A DNA stretch of 64,000 nt from Patiria pectinifera (taxonomy: Eukaryota > Echinodermata > Asteroidea > Valvatida > Asterinidae), in contig CM057142.1 of assembly GCA_029964075.1 (NCBI GenBank), positions 29,390,392 to 29,454,391 on the forward strand. The letters run 5' to 3'. A model generated the notes under the pieces. The model did no database searches and was not told the origin of the DNA. It saw only the letters and a list, made by a program, of their open reading frames with translations. This document shows positions 11,970 through 23,394 of this stretch, in pieces. Every line of letters begins with the position of its first letter. The first letter of the stretch is position 1. Made by a program: the position numbers and the translations under genes.

Positions 11970-14085
11970 CTTCATGCTGTAAAATGATTTAGTAGAATGT
12001 GTCTTCCTGTGGTACTAGTTGTTAATTTTCCTTTACTTGTTAGTAGTTTCTGTTGTTTTTTCAGTGTTTTAAAGAGTGATAAATACTTTCATACCTTTGT
12101 ACATAATTTTTGATACATTGTTTTGCATTGACCGGTGTCAAAAGAATTTTGGATTCCTATGAAATCGTTTTCTAAAATACAATATACGGACTCAATACGG
12201 ACTTTTTCTGTTCCAAATTGTGTCCACTGAGGCATGCGCAATACAGCCGATGAGTCCGTTTTTCATGGAGTCATAATGTCACACTGTACCGATCTCTGAG
12301 AAACGAGATCAGTTTTCGCACGGTCCCATAATAGGCTGGTAATGCATCCGAAATTGCATGTTAAAATTCTTTTGCAATGATTTTCTATGTGGTCCATTGT
12401 GTTTGTTACCATTTTTTGAATCATTTAAATGTCATATCATTTTGATGTATAGTTTCAATTATCCTTTTTTTTGTGGAGTAGGCCTAGGCCTATCTGAAGA
12501 TTGCCCTTTTACTAGCAGGGTCTCCCCATGTCGTCATAGACTTTTTAAAAAAGATTCAAGTTAAATGTCGATAAACGCAATGTTTTGGAGCCCGATGTAT
12601 TGTTTCCCTTTCATAGATTTTGATATTTTTGTTGGCAGCATTTTCCTAAAATTTGCATCCTTCCACTTTGAAAATAATGTTTTTTAATCATAACAAATAA
12701 AACATATATCATGCATTTACATCATTGCCAAAGGCAATGCGATTTTATATATGCGTGTGGACTATACTAACCGATGTTTGCATGCCAAATGCATTAATTA
12801 TGCCTCATTACAGAAAACAAACATTTTTTATTAAAAGTTGCAACTCATAATTCCAAGGAAAAATAACTCAAATTACTAAATAATTAATAAATAACTCAAA
12901 TTAAGGGTCAGCGAAACATGTTGTCAAAAACTGGAGTGGAATTGGGCCATTGGAGTAGGCCTAAGCCTCATTTCAGAAAGCAAATATTTTATGAAGAGTT
13001 GCAACTCATAATTTCGAAGCAAACTATTATGAATGAATAAAATAACTCAAATTAACAAGGCAACAATTTAAAAGTGTCAGCGCATATGTTGTCAAAACCT
13101 GCAGTGGAATTGGGACATTTTCCCGTAGTTTTTCCTTTGTTCCAGATACAATGGTTGCCCTTCACCATGTTGTCAAAATGTCAATTGAGGCTTTGCATGT
13201 CAATTATCTATGAATTCTAGACCCTTGGATATTACACCCTTGGTCTGTTTTAACTTCTTGGGAAAACAGTTTTTAAGTTCTATTGTTAATTGCCAAATTA
13301 TTACTTCAATTTCCACGATGAAGAAAATGTAAAACTGGGTGATTTTCGTGGAAACAATGCAGCAGTATGTGTGAAGCTGAGCTTTCTTTGATGTTTTTTT
13401 TCATTTGCTATAGAAAGAGTGCACAGCCCATTCTCCACTTTGTAAACTGTAATATACGTATACTAATTTGTAAAAATGTTGTTCTTATTGATGTTCAATC
13501 CTAAAAGACATGTCATAAATGCCTGTTAATACTCAAAGCTAGCTCGAACTACTTGTGACTCAAGTTGTTTTTGGCCGTTGATGGAATAAAGTAAAAAATA
13601 ACAGCCCCCAATAATGCGGGATTTGGTGAAGTCTTTGAATTTTTCAAATATCTTTATCTATTTTCTTTAACTAGCGGGGTTCCGCGCGAAGCTGGGTGGA
13701 GTCATGTACTAATGTGTTACTTTGACCTCAATTTGCATGTTGACCCCAAGTGGGCGTGGTAAATCTTGGTGAAGCAATTTTGCCACATTTTTCATCATCA
13801 GCATTATGCTTTGCAAAAAATGCAAAACAAAGCAAATAAATCATTTGTTTCACGTGCCAACTGTGATTTCAGAGGACAGTGAAATCGAAGCATAGGACCT
13901 ATATACTGGATACCTCTCCATTAATCCTTGCATTTTCCGCACATACCTTATGCCTTCTACAAAAAAAGCGTAACACACAGACATCAGACAGACAGACATC
14001 AGACGGACAGCGTACGATCTATATATATACAATAATTAAACTGTACATAAGATGGAATTTTTTGTCGGGGTGATGTAAATCAAAT
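11970..14085. other. Intergenic DNA; tandem unit and SINE-like patch
   Basis: No gene seen. Two degenerate units of about 160 bp lie at 12798-13120, sharing 'agttgcaactcataatt' and 'gtcagcg...atgttgtcaaaa'. At 13670-13690 there is a 'gttccgcgcgaagctg' motif, and at about 13977-14012 a run of ACAGACATC/GACAGAC units; together they may be the two ends of a short element. The mirror is at 42.0-44.1 kb. Confidence 0.5.
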
Positions 14086-14088
14086 TAG

Positions 14089-14594
14089 GTTTTGCCCTTC
14101 ACCGACGCATAAACACTGTATACTCACAAGGGCGGATCCAGAACACAATTTTTTTGGGGGGGGCCAACAAAAATTTGGTCCTCTAAAAAAGTGGGTCCAA
14201 AAATTACGGCGTGGGGTTCGGGGCCCGCTTAAGGGCCCCGAAAAAATTTTGGATTCTAGATGCTCTGTGGTGCGATCTGAGGCAATTTCTGACCACTTTA
14301 ACCAATGTTTTTTTGAGGAAAAGATGGTGGTGTACTCATTGCCTGCCTTTTTTGCGATGTCACATATAAAAAAAAAAAAAATTGGTTTCGTTTTTGGGGG
14401 GCCATGGCCCTTGCCCCCGGATCCGCCCTTGTATACTCAGCGTGTTACCTCCCGAGTGAAAGTTGTAAAAAATCACTCGGGTGAAAGCAGGAGGTCGTGG
14501 GTTCGAGTCCCACCCGAGTGATTTTTTCCCAACTTTCACTCTGGAGGTAACACGCTGAGTATACAGTGTTTATACGACGGTGAAGGGCAAAACC
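14089..14594. mobile_element. Foldback MITE with tRNA-half core, left copy
   Basis: Outer ends are GGTTTTGCCCTTCACCGACG and its inverse, flanked by TTA at 14086-14088 and 14595-14597, as for PIF/Harbinger elements. Removing the nested hAT-like MITE (14127-14431 plus one 8-bp repeat) leaves about 193 bp that is almost entirely a palindrome. The loop (14473-14521) reads like a tRNA 3' half: a T arm with GGGTTCGAGTCCC and an acceptor strand pairing with CACTCGG. The mirror is 41491-42009. Confidence 0.75.
14127..14431. mobile_element. hAT-like MITE, CAAGGGCGGATCC ends, left
   Basis: 305 bp with inverted ends CAAGGGCGGATCC and perfect 8-bp duplications TATACTCA at 14119-14126 and 14432-14439. 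Inserted into one arm of the foldback element 14089-14594, so it is younger than that element. Interior is non-coding with A and G runs. Confidence 0.9.
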
Positions 14595-14999
14595 TTATTT
14601 GAATTAAACTGTAGGTATGAGGAAAGCAAGCAGTTGCTCACGCTATAAGTCAGCTCTGGAAGCATATGCGAAGAAATACTTACTTTTTTGAATATGTTAA
14701 ACTTACTATTTCCTTGCGATATGCATAAAAAAACAGGCTAAATCGTAATTAGGGTTCATTGTTCGACTAGGGTTGTGCAGCTGTATACGAAACTCAGTGT
14801 TTGTCATGTAGGTTGTCTGTTCGTTTGCAAAGGCTTCAATTTTCCTTATTTCCTTCGAGGCTTCAGTGTATAGGTCCTACCCTGACTCTGGTTTCCCTGT
14901 TGGGAAAAAAGTAATAAGAAAAATACACGCTAGACATAAAAGCTTGAATGGCAGGCTGCAATCCATCGGAAATATCAGATCGTGTAGCTCAGGAGTGCA

Positions 15000-15490
15000 C
15001 TCGGATGATATAAAGGACAGACCCTTATTACAAAACCACTAACAAAAGGATGAAAAGCACAATGATGTTCATCACATCAACAACTTCATTTCAAACTGTT
15101 TCGTTCGCAAGGGAGCGTAACGTAATATTTCACTACGTTTTATGGAAACTCATTCTTTCAGGGAGTTTAATCCCCTCACTATCTTTCAACCAAGTATGTT
15201 TTTGAACAATAATTACGCCAGTTACTTTTTGGATAGCTGCAAATGATGGACTCTGGCTTTAAGAAATGTTCTGTTTCCGTGAGCATACAACACTGGTATT
15301 CGTTTTGAGTGCACTTTTCGGTCTTATGTTGGATGTTTAACAGACCTGGAAAAATGGAAGAAGAGAGAACAATTGAGAGAAAAATCAATAAGCAACTAGA
15401 GGTACGGAAATGGCTCCGTGCCCGGAAATCCAAAACATTGCCGGCGGCAATGTCTAACCAAAAAAATGGGAACGCTGCGCCATTCATTTA
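15000..15490 (-). repeat. Exon-like module, left copy
   Basis: On the minus strand, a 102-residue frame at 15179-15487 is matched by the mirror frame 40597-40905 with only a few replacements. It includes TEKCTQNEYQCCMLTETEH and SIICSYPKSNWRNYC. An acceptor-like TTTTTCCAG precedes the Cys-rich part. Part of it (IICSYPKSN) recurs at 57.93-58.02 kb, and a degenerate unit with related sequence is amplified at 18.0-19.9 kb. This may be a fossil exon or a repeat; no protein family is recognised. Confidence 0.4.
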
Positions 15491-15536
15491 AAAAAAAATA
15501 TTTAAGTCAAAGTAATTTTTCAAATTTTGACCTTAA

Positions 15537-15845
15537 AGGGAAGATACAACATTTGCAAACATCGAAAAATAAAACTACCAAATTATCACGAAATACCTTA
15601 CTGAATTGTTAGGGACTGACAGTCTAAAGCATCCTTGAAAATCGTGGCTACTGTTGTGCTGACATTTTCAAGAAAACGCTGGTCGGCCGACCAACGTTGG
15701 AGAAAACTGGCTTTTTTTTTAAATTTGTTCCTACATTTTCATATTTAGTTATTCTTACTTTTCTTTGCAATTGATTACACACTGTGAAGGGGTACAAGCC
15801 TGCTAGACCGATTCTCTGACTTTACAATGTAGGAGCAGGACTGTG
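15537..15845. mobile_element. TTAAAGGGAA-ended MITE, truncated, left
   Basis: Begins with TTAA then AGGGAAGATACAACATTTGC, matching one terminus of the element at 20994-22530, and continues with its interior ('gaaaactggctttttt', 'attctctgac'). The other end is missing. The mirror is about 40258-40551. Confidence 0.65.
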
Positions 15846-16229
15846 AGCTCTGGTGTTGCAACTCAGGAAATGAGCTCCGGAAATAGGCCTTATAAATAAT
15901 TTAAATAAACTGCTGAAGTGGGTTACTTTTTTAAGGCTGGGGGGTGTTCAGTTTCGCGGGACGGGTTTGGCTTGACGCCAGGGCGGGTTAAATGTTACAC
16001 ATTGTATAAATGTTGTTAACTCTATTGTACGTTGTCTAGCCAGAGAGCAGACGAGAGACTGAGTTCAGTGAGCAAGCATTGAAAAAAATTGCTGTTCCTG
16101 AAGCTCAATAAATCTTTGTGTTTTGTATTGCACGAAATTGAGTGCGTTTGTTTTCTACATGCGTTTTTTTCCAACGGAATAAACAAGGACCCGTCGTAGG
16201 CGCACGTCGTGTTTGATGAGAAACACAAA

Positions 16230-17620
16230 ATAGAAATAACCTTAATTTCGCAGAAGGGCAGTTTAATTATTGAGGCACAAAACAGCTTTTGCCAAAAGGG
16301 AGGTTCATTCTTTAAAAGTACATGACGAGTATGGCACAGCCTTGGAGATATTATTTGCGAAAAAAAATGATAGTAATCAAGATGTTTTCTCGAGTATTCC
16401 TAGCTGAGAGGCTATCCCAAAGCTGGCGAAGATAATCATCTACTTGTATTTTTTTAAGCCTAAAAAATTGATGATTTTTTTGTAAAACCTCTCCTGGTTT
16501 GAAGTGAGTCGTACATGGACGAGATTACAGTTAATATATAGGGGGATATACGATTTTGGCTTCGGGAGAATTTAATGTCCCTAACCTTGGGGCTCAGTGT
16601 AGATATAGTTCTGAGTTTCACTTCAGGATTACCAAAATGCTGTCAAAGGTTGGAGGATTTCCAAAGTTTTGCAATGGTTCTTGAGCCAAGGTTGGGCTGA
16701 ACTGGAGACATAGCTTCGTTTTGGAAATTCCGCAAACAGTCAGTTTGGAAAGACATTTCATACCTTTCATCAAATGTTCAGACTTTTTAAAATCAACAAT
16801 CTCATCCCTGGATATAAAACAGGCTGAAGCGTAGCTAGGCTTTTATTCTTCAGCTATAGTTAGGTTGTGCAGCTGTATACGAAACTCGCTGTTTGTCATG
16901 TAGGTTGTCTGTTCGTTTCCATAGGCTGCAATTCTCCTTATTTTCCTTCGAGGCTTCTGAAGAATGTAAAGCCCCTGACCTTTGGGGTTCTGGCTAGATA
17001 TAGTTCCAAGTTTTACCTCTGGATTATCGAATCAGTTTATAAAATGCTGTCAAAGGTTGGGGTATTTTCAAAGCTTTGCAATGATCCTTGAGCCAAAGAT
17101 GGGTTGAACTGGACACGTAGCCTAGTTTGGGGAATTCCGCATACAGTCAGTCTGGGGAGACTTGTCAGTGTTGGAACAAAGGCATTTACATGAAAAGTCA
17201 AAGTTGCTCTTGACGAAAAACACATTTTTACCATGCTACACTCCCTGCCGTTAATTCAATGTCTGTTAGTCAGTTTAAAATGAGACATTTGAGGGGGTTT
17301 ATGGTGGAGCTTCAGCGGTACTCGCCAGGGTTGAGATCGACTGCCCAAAAGCCGCAGGAGTATGGCACTTAAGACTCGCTGTCACAGACTTCGGGACTGG
17401 ATCCAAGAAGACGAATTTTAAGACAATTTTCTTATAGTCCTTTTTTCAAATGGATCGTAAAAACCATACCAGGCCCTTCGTTATGATTTACATGCGGTGA
17501 ATAATGTGATCATTATGTGGGTAAAAAACGTTGGCGGTTTCTACTGATTTATATTGTGCAATATTTCTAAAGGATTCGAACTCAATATTGCTCTGTTTTT
17601 TTTCAGTTGAAATAAAGGAA
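16230..17620 (+). repeat. Duplicated intron 3-exon 4 block, truncated, left
   Basis: Resembles 9100-11170 in order: the 'cttttgccaaaag' and 'ctcgagtattcctagctgagag' blocks, then intron sequence, the end of the last exon (17290-17372) and downstream sequence. About 1.07 kb present in the mirror copy (37.74-38.80 kb) is missing at about 17290. This duplication predates the two arms. Confidence 0.75.
17290..17372 (+). pseudogene. Tail of duplicated last exon, left
   Basis: Matches the last 80 or so bases of exon 4 (10715-10797), from MRGFMVELQ to the TAA stop, but everything upstream in the exon is deleted and joined to intron-like DNA ('gagacatttgaggggg'). There is no acceptor, so it cannot serve as a terminal exon. 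The remaining part is closer to the functional exon than the right-arm pseudo-exon is. Confidence 0.75.
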
Positions 17621-19190
17621 AAAATAACAGAAATTTGTCTTAGGGAAGACATTTGAATATCTTTTTTTTATTTCTTATTTATCACCGGCCAATCATGTAA
17701 AACAGCCTTTGAGCATGAGTTTTGTATCCTGCATATAGATTTTGAAATAAATAAATAAAATTGTGAACATATATTCTTTTATAATTAAATAGTAGGAACG
17801 GGGAATGCATGCAGTTGCTGGTGTTATAAGTCAGTTCTGGAAGCACATGCAGAAACCAAAATATGCTTATTTTTTAACATGATAAACTAAGAACTTCCAT
17901 ACGGTGAGCATTCTTCGACTGGTTAGGGTTGTGCAGCTGTACATGTATACGAAACTCGGTGTATTTCGTGTAGATTGTCTCTTCGTTTGTGAAGGCTTCA
18001 CTTTTCTTATTTCCTTCGAGGCCTGCCATGTCCATGTCAGGAGCCCTAATACCTTGACTCTGGTTTCCCTGCGAATAAAGTAATTATGGAAGGACGCCCA
18101 GAAAATTTGATAACCGTTTCTTTCCAATGTCAATTTCGAACTGTATTCACTTATCATGTCAGTTTCAATTGTAAATGTCAAGGCTTTCGGGGCAAAAGCA
18201 TCTCAGGAATACAAAGTAGAAGTCTGATTATGGAACCCATTGAAAGTACGAATAGAAGCCTTTGAACTAACATGTTACGTCCGCCAAGGGTATAGAGAAA
18301 CTGTTGAAGGTCGTTTCGGAGTGCATTTCTTGTTTATGTTGGATGATAGACCAGAAGCTTATAATTACAAAACCATTAACGAGGAAGAAAAGACTAATTG
18401 ATATTCTTCAGTAAGTGGAAGGGCCTACTTTATTTTGCTGTCGTCCACAAAATCTATGTAATATTTCACGTAGAGATGCTATATTGACGCTCATCTGTGC
18501 GTGCCAGCAATTCCCGTGACAGCAGATTTTCATTTAAATGGAAGAAACAACAGCTCTTGGCAGTTGAATTAAAAGTGTGCGATAACAATGGAGCCAGTGC
18601 GGTTCTTTTTTTTCCCCGACAATATACATTAGATGTTTCCGTCCGAAAAGGGTAGATATGCTGTATTGAAAGTCGTTTTGGATTCCATTCCATGCTTCTG
18701 TTGGATGTCGTACCAGACCAGAAACCAACAAAACCAATAATAAGAGGAAGAAAAGGTAAAGTGATATTCTTCGTAAGCTGTAATAAACTGTCTTCTTAAT
18801 GTTGCTTTCGTTCACAAATAAGGGAGTGTAATTTTTTTCACGAAGAGATGCTACTGTGCGGCTCATCTGTGAACGCCAGCAATTCGCATGACAGCAAATT
18901 TCCATTTCATGGGAGGAACAAGAGCCCTTGGCATTTAAATTGAAAGTGTGCCGTATAGCAATGGAGCCATAGATGCATGGAAATGTTTCCGTCTGAAAAG
19001 GGTAGAGATGGTGTAATGAAGGTCGTTTTGGAGTGGAGTGCACTCCTTGCTTATGTTTGGATGGGTTAATAGATCAGACAAAACCACTTACATGAGGAAG
19101 AACAGACAAGTTAAAGGCCTACTCAAAATCGAATTCATTCACAAAGGGAGTGTAACACATGTATAATACCTCACCAAGATATGCTACAGT

Positions 19191-19260
19191 ACAGGGTGTC
19201 CTGAAAATAATGGTGCATGTAAACCCCGCCATTTTCGCCAATTTACAACCGGAATTTACT
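19191..19260. mobile_element. Single mariner-type end
   Basis: TACAGGGTGTCCTGAAAATA is a typical mariner terminal sequence after TA. No matching second end is found nearby. The mirror is at about 35755-35822. Confidence 0.5.
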
Positions 19261-19728
19261 GCAAATGTTTACATGATCTTCAAGGTTACAGATTAAGCTT
19301 GAGAATACCGTTTGTCTAGTTGAGATTGCTTTTGTAAATCCAGAGATATGTTTGAATAACCGCAAAGCCAAAAAAAAAAAACATTCTGTGCCACTTTTAG
19401 AAAGCGAGTGCTTCAAAGATCAGACAATGCCAGTATGATAAGTTTTGATAAGATTATAGGTATTATAGGTAAAACATAGGTATTGGGTCACACAGGTGCG
19501 CCCCCCCCAAAAAAATTTTCATTCACACGGCAAGAACGGCAGCTCTTGGCATTTGAATTGCAGGTGTTATTAAAATAGAACCGTGCGGGGTTTTTTACAG
19601 GCAGTACACATTACACAATTGATATACAAGGGATGTTCTATTAAAATAGTCCAGTGTTTGCAGAGTATAGAGATGAGATATTGAAGGTCGTTTTGGGTGC
19701 ACTCCTTCTAATGTTTGATGTTTAACAG

Positions 19729-19890
19729 AGCCTAAACCAATTACAAAAGCAGTAACATGACAGAGAAAACATGATGAAACCAAATTGATGTTCTTCAGTA
19801 AATTGACATAGCCTAAACCAATTACAAAAGCAGTAACATGACAGAGAAAACATGATGGAACCAAATTGATGTTCTTCAGTAAATTGACAT
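19729..19890. repeat. 81-bp tandem duplication, two copies
   Basis: The stretch starting AGCCTAAACCAATTAC at 19729 is repeated almost perfectly from 19810. It is far more similar than the surrounding 350-bp units, so it is recent. It lies in the part of the left arm that the right arm lacks. Confidence 0.85.
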
Positions 19891-20163
19891 ATAGGGCCAA
19901 CATAAAGCTGCTTTCATCCGCAAGGGAAAGTAATGTAATATTTGAACACTAGATGTTGTATATTGAAGCTCATATTAGAATGCAAGCCTTTCGCATGACA
20001 GCACATTTTCAAGTTACATCGAGGAACAGCAGCCAATGCAAACCCAATGCGGTTCTTTTCAGAGAGTAGAGATTCCAATTTTTGCCACTTTTACTTGTCG
20101 TCCCTCCTATTTTGTTTTGCTTGGATGATATTCATAATTTTTACGATTGCTGAAAATGGTGCG

Positions 20164-20365
20164 TTAGGGAGACATTCCCATAGAATTGTGCACAAACAAA
20201 AATCGTCTAATTCAACCAAATTCTTTTGAAAATCCCTCTCATCAAACATTTTAACTGTACTATTCTTGACCTAAGGGATGGTATTAAGCAACTTGCGACA
20301 ATTTAAAAAAAAATTCATAAATGTAGTTGAAGAATTATAAGGGAGACACTATAATGTCTCCCTAA
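20164..20365. mobile_element. GGGAGACA-ended MITE, copy 2
   Basis: Starts TTAGGGAGACATTCCC and ends with the hairpin GGGAGACACTATAATGTCTCCC followed by TAA. The next element starts directly at 20366. Left-arm only. Confidence 0.55.
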
Positions 20366-20743
20366 GGCCAAAAAGAAATATTCGGTCTCTGGTCAGACCA
20401 AAGTTCCGGAATTGACGCGGCCACGCGGCTTTTTTTTTTTTTTGCTTTTTTTTTTTTTCTTCAAGCTTGGATTGTACAGACAAGGTGGGTACTATTTTGC
20501 TTTTTTGGTGTCCTCATTTACATTGGTGTCCTCCATAATTTGCCTTGGTGCTTTCGATCATTTGCCTTGGTGCAATTTCCCATTCCTTGGTGCTCTTTGG
20601 TAAAAAAAATTGAGGAGGTGCGGAAATAGAGGGCGCTGTTGGAGCTACCGCGGAACATTTTGAAAAAAAAAAAGATCGACGCGCATGCTTAAAATCGACG
20701 CGCGCGCTGACCAGAGACCGACTTATTTTTTTTTTTTTTGGCC
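20366..20743. mobile_element. Harbinger-like MITE, AGGCCAAAAA ends, copy 1
   Basis: 378 bp, flanked by TAA at 20363-20365 and 20744-20746. Inverted ends are GGCC then A/T runs then CGGTCTCTGGTC. It carries the 'gacgcg..gcgcgc' interior seen also at 23395-23755. A 3-bp TAA target duplication with a GGCC start fits PIF/Harbinger. No coding capacity. Confidence 0.85.
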
Positions 20744-20993
20744 TAATGTGAAATAAGTTCCCAGGAAGAGTGTCTCCCTACGGTACTATCTCTTGTAGTA
20801 ATACTGCTTTTAATTTGCGAAGGTAAAATGCGTATAATGTAGTTAAAACAAGAGGGAGACGGTCCCCCTAACGTATAATAATCTATAAGAAAGTGTCTCC
20901 GAAAGGAACCATTTGATGTAATAATACTACGTACTTTTTCCCTCTTTTTAATCAAGGATGTTCTTTATTTGATTAATGGAAAGGGCCCATTAA

Positions 20994-22530
20994 AGGGAAT
21001 GTACAACCAGAGTTGTATTGACTCGAGTCAATGACTCGACTCGAGTCCGACTCGAGTCACTTTTTTTGGCGACTCGACTCGACTCGAGTCCCGACGGGTA
21101 AATGACTCGACTCGACTCGAGTCACTGCGAGCAAATGACTCGACTCGACTCGAGTCCCTCATCAGAATGACTCGACTCGACTCGAGGAAGGCTAATAAGA
21201 CTCGAGTCCCAAAAAATAAAAGCAAAACTTAATTGAGAAAAATATTTGCAATGACTTACGCCGCGCCGTTCGCGTTGCCAGTTTCTTTTCACGTCACGTT
21301 AATGTTCGCGAATAATGTACGTTCATATACAGCGGCCGTCTGTTTTCCTTCCTCCATAATGATACAACAAACATACACCGTGTCGCGGACTCCCACCTTG
21401 TGGTTCTATAGCATGTAAAGCTAAACCCGGAACCAGACTTAAAACGTATTTCTCAATCCGTGGTTTCATCATTGGTTTCGGGCGATGTTGAAGTTCTTGG
21501 TGGAACGCTGGCTAAATTTATGTCCCGATTTCACAAAACAAATGGATACGGACGGGCCCACCTTTAAATAATCAGAAACAGTTTTGTATAATGCAATTAG
21601 GTTTTGACGTAGTCAGCGATCAGCGAACAACAAAATCTAGACCCGAAGCCAAACCAGTTATAAGTCCGAAGTTTCACATCTTCTTATCTGTGACGTGAGC
21701 TAGCAATGGAAACTGTTGGTTGGGTACCATACAGCATACTTTATGTCTTTGGATTTTCGTAATAGACTGGTGCCTTGTATTTCTCTCTTGTGTTTGTTGC
21801 TTTTTATTGTAATTTATTATATAGTGTTCAAATATTTGTGACTCGAATTGACTCGAGCTAAATACTTGACTCGACTCGACTCGACTCGACCACACTCTGT
21901 GACTCGACTCGACTCGACTCGACCTTGTTGACCTAATGACTCGACTCGACTCGAGTCACTTCTTTAAAATGACTCGACTCGGCTCGAGTCACAAAAATCA
22001 GTGACTCGTTACAACTCTGTGTACAACATTTGCTTTTGCTGCAATTTTCCGACATAAATGGATTTCGAGGATTAGTATGTTATAGAAAATATTGTTAAAC
22101 TGACTTGTTTCACGTTTTGGGCTTGTAGATGCTGGAAAACCAAGAAAACCAATCATGTTCTTGTAGTCTGGTTCCCTGACCCCACTTAAGATGAAACAGA
22201 GCAATTTATAGACTTTGGGGAATTGTAAGATCAGAGAATCAGTCGAGCTGGCTTGTATCCTTTTCAAAAGTGTGTCATCCATTTCAAAGAAAATGCGAAA
22301 TATCTAAATATGAAAATGTAGAAGCAGGTTTTTGAAAAAAGCCAGTTTTCTCCAACGCTGGTCGGCCGAGCAGTGTTGGAAAAATACAAATTTTCTTGAA
22401 AATGTGAGCACACCAAGAGCCACAATTTTACAAGATGCTTTAGACTGGCATTCTCTTACAATCCAGTAAGGTATTTTGTGACAATTTGCTCATTTCGTTT
22501 TTTAATGTTTGCAAATGTTGTATCTTCCCT
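20994..22530. mobile_element. TTAAAGGGAA-ended MITE with nested hAT, left
   Basis: TTAA at 20990-20993 and 22531-22534 flanks inverted ends AGGGAA(T/G)(G/A)TACAACATTTGC. Without the nested element the unit is about 517 bp. The mirror at about 34599-35119 lacks the nested insertion. Fragments of the same family lie at 15537-15845, 40258-40551 and about 63437-63890. TTAA flanks suggest piggyBac-type mobilisation; no transposase is seen. Confidence 0.8.
21008..22019. mobile_element. hAT-like element with ACTCG subterminal arrays
   Basis: 1012 bp, flanked by TGTACAAC at 21000-21007 and 22020-22027. Inverted ends are CAGAGTTGTA. Both subterminal regions (about 21020-21210 and 21840-22005) are packed with ACTCGACTCG/GACTCGAGTC units, with about 630 bp of unique sequence between them. 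An 8-bp duplication and a CAG-type end fit hAT. The right arm has the empty site near 35.1 kb. The internal frames resemble nothing known, so it is non-autonomous. Confidence 0.88.
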
Positions 22531-23008
22531 TTAACATACAAATGAACAAACGGTGATAGTAACGTCTGTTATGTGGGTGTCTTACAAAGTGCAGTTTAAA
22601 GCCAAATTTCAATATTTTTGAATAATAGTCTTTGTAAGATATATAGAACCAGAACTGAGTAGATCTCTTTTAAATAGGCCTTAACAAAACATTGTAATCA
22701 ACTTTGGTCTTGTATGTATTAGTTTGTACTATAATAGTCAACAAATATAAAACGTGGGAGAGTGTGATGTTCGGTGTTGTACAGAGGAGTCAGTTTCTGA
22801 TCCCAACATTAAGGTGGCGTTGTACCAATTTAAGACACATGAGTGGTTAATGCAGCTTGAATACTCGAGCTTCTGGCCATGGTACAAGAATCTGAGCCTC
22901 AGGACAAAACATGTCCTATGTGAGGAAAATGTTTCCACTAACTAATTCTTCTATAAAAGTATCGGATTACAGTTCAACCAAAATCACTTAATGTGTCTTC
23001 TTATTATA

Positions 23009-23325
23009 GGGTGAGATGGCCTAGCGGTTAAGAACACTGGACTCATGCTCTGGTATTTCAGAGGCAACAGTGGCGTGGGTTCAAGCCCGGGCCCGGGTGC
23101 CCTTGAGCAAGGCACTTAGCCATTATTGCTTCGTCCTTTGGATGGGATGTAAAGCTGTAGGTCCCGTGTGTTGTATAAATGCACCTATCCAGCAAACACT
23201 TATCGCTAAGAGAAGGGGTTCGCCCCGGTGTTTCGGGCAGTTATTCTCATACATACACCATGAGGCTGTACCCGAAAGCCACACCAGGCGTTTGTACAGA
23301 AGCTAACAGATACAGATACAGATAT
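23009..23325 (+). mobile_element. tRNA-derived SINE, ACAGAT tail, left
   Basis: The tRNA-like head has an A box (TGGCCTAGCGGTTAAGA) and a B box (GGTTCAAGCCC). The body contains CCTTGAGCAAGGCACTTAG, a motif common in SINEs of marine invertebrates. The 3' end is a short ACAGAT repeat, a tail type known in LINE-mobilised SINEs. The mirror is on the minus strand at 33789-34125. Confidence 0.85.
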
Positions 23326-23394
23326 TAACAAATTACATTGTTAGGTGTACTCATTGTTAACCTTATTTTGAAAGACCAATATAAGGCCAAAAAA

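Larger units (their letters stand above)
17860..19990 (-). repeat. Degenerate tandem repeat, about 350-bp units, left
   Basis: At least five units can be followed. Each has 'attcttcagtaa', 'tttcgttcacaa.gggagtgtaa', 'gccagcaattc.catgacagc', 'agctcttggca', 'gtttccgtc', and 'aaggtcgttttggagtgcactcc'. The repeats are well diverged. They carry a short translatable piece related to the Cys-rich frame at 15.2-15.4 kb. The mirror is 35.3-37.2 kb, which lacks the outermost unit. Confidence 0.7.

Noticed and set aside
14473-14521. Possible tRNA gene
   Set aside because: Only the T arm and acceptor strand are present; the D and anticodon arms are missing, and the sequence forms the loop of a foldback MITE.
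18534-19043. 169-residue open frame on the minus strand
   Set aside because: It crosses two units of a degenerate tandem repeat, and the mirror copy is broken at different places. Treated as a chance frame within repeats.
21010-21210. Possible CRISPR-like or satellite array of ACTCG units
   Set aside because: Units are short, overlapping and lack unique spacers, and they sit just inside the ends of a transposable element.
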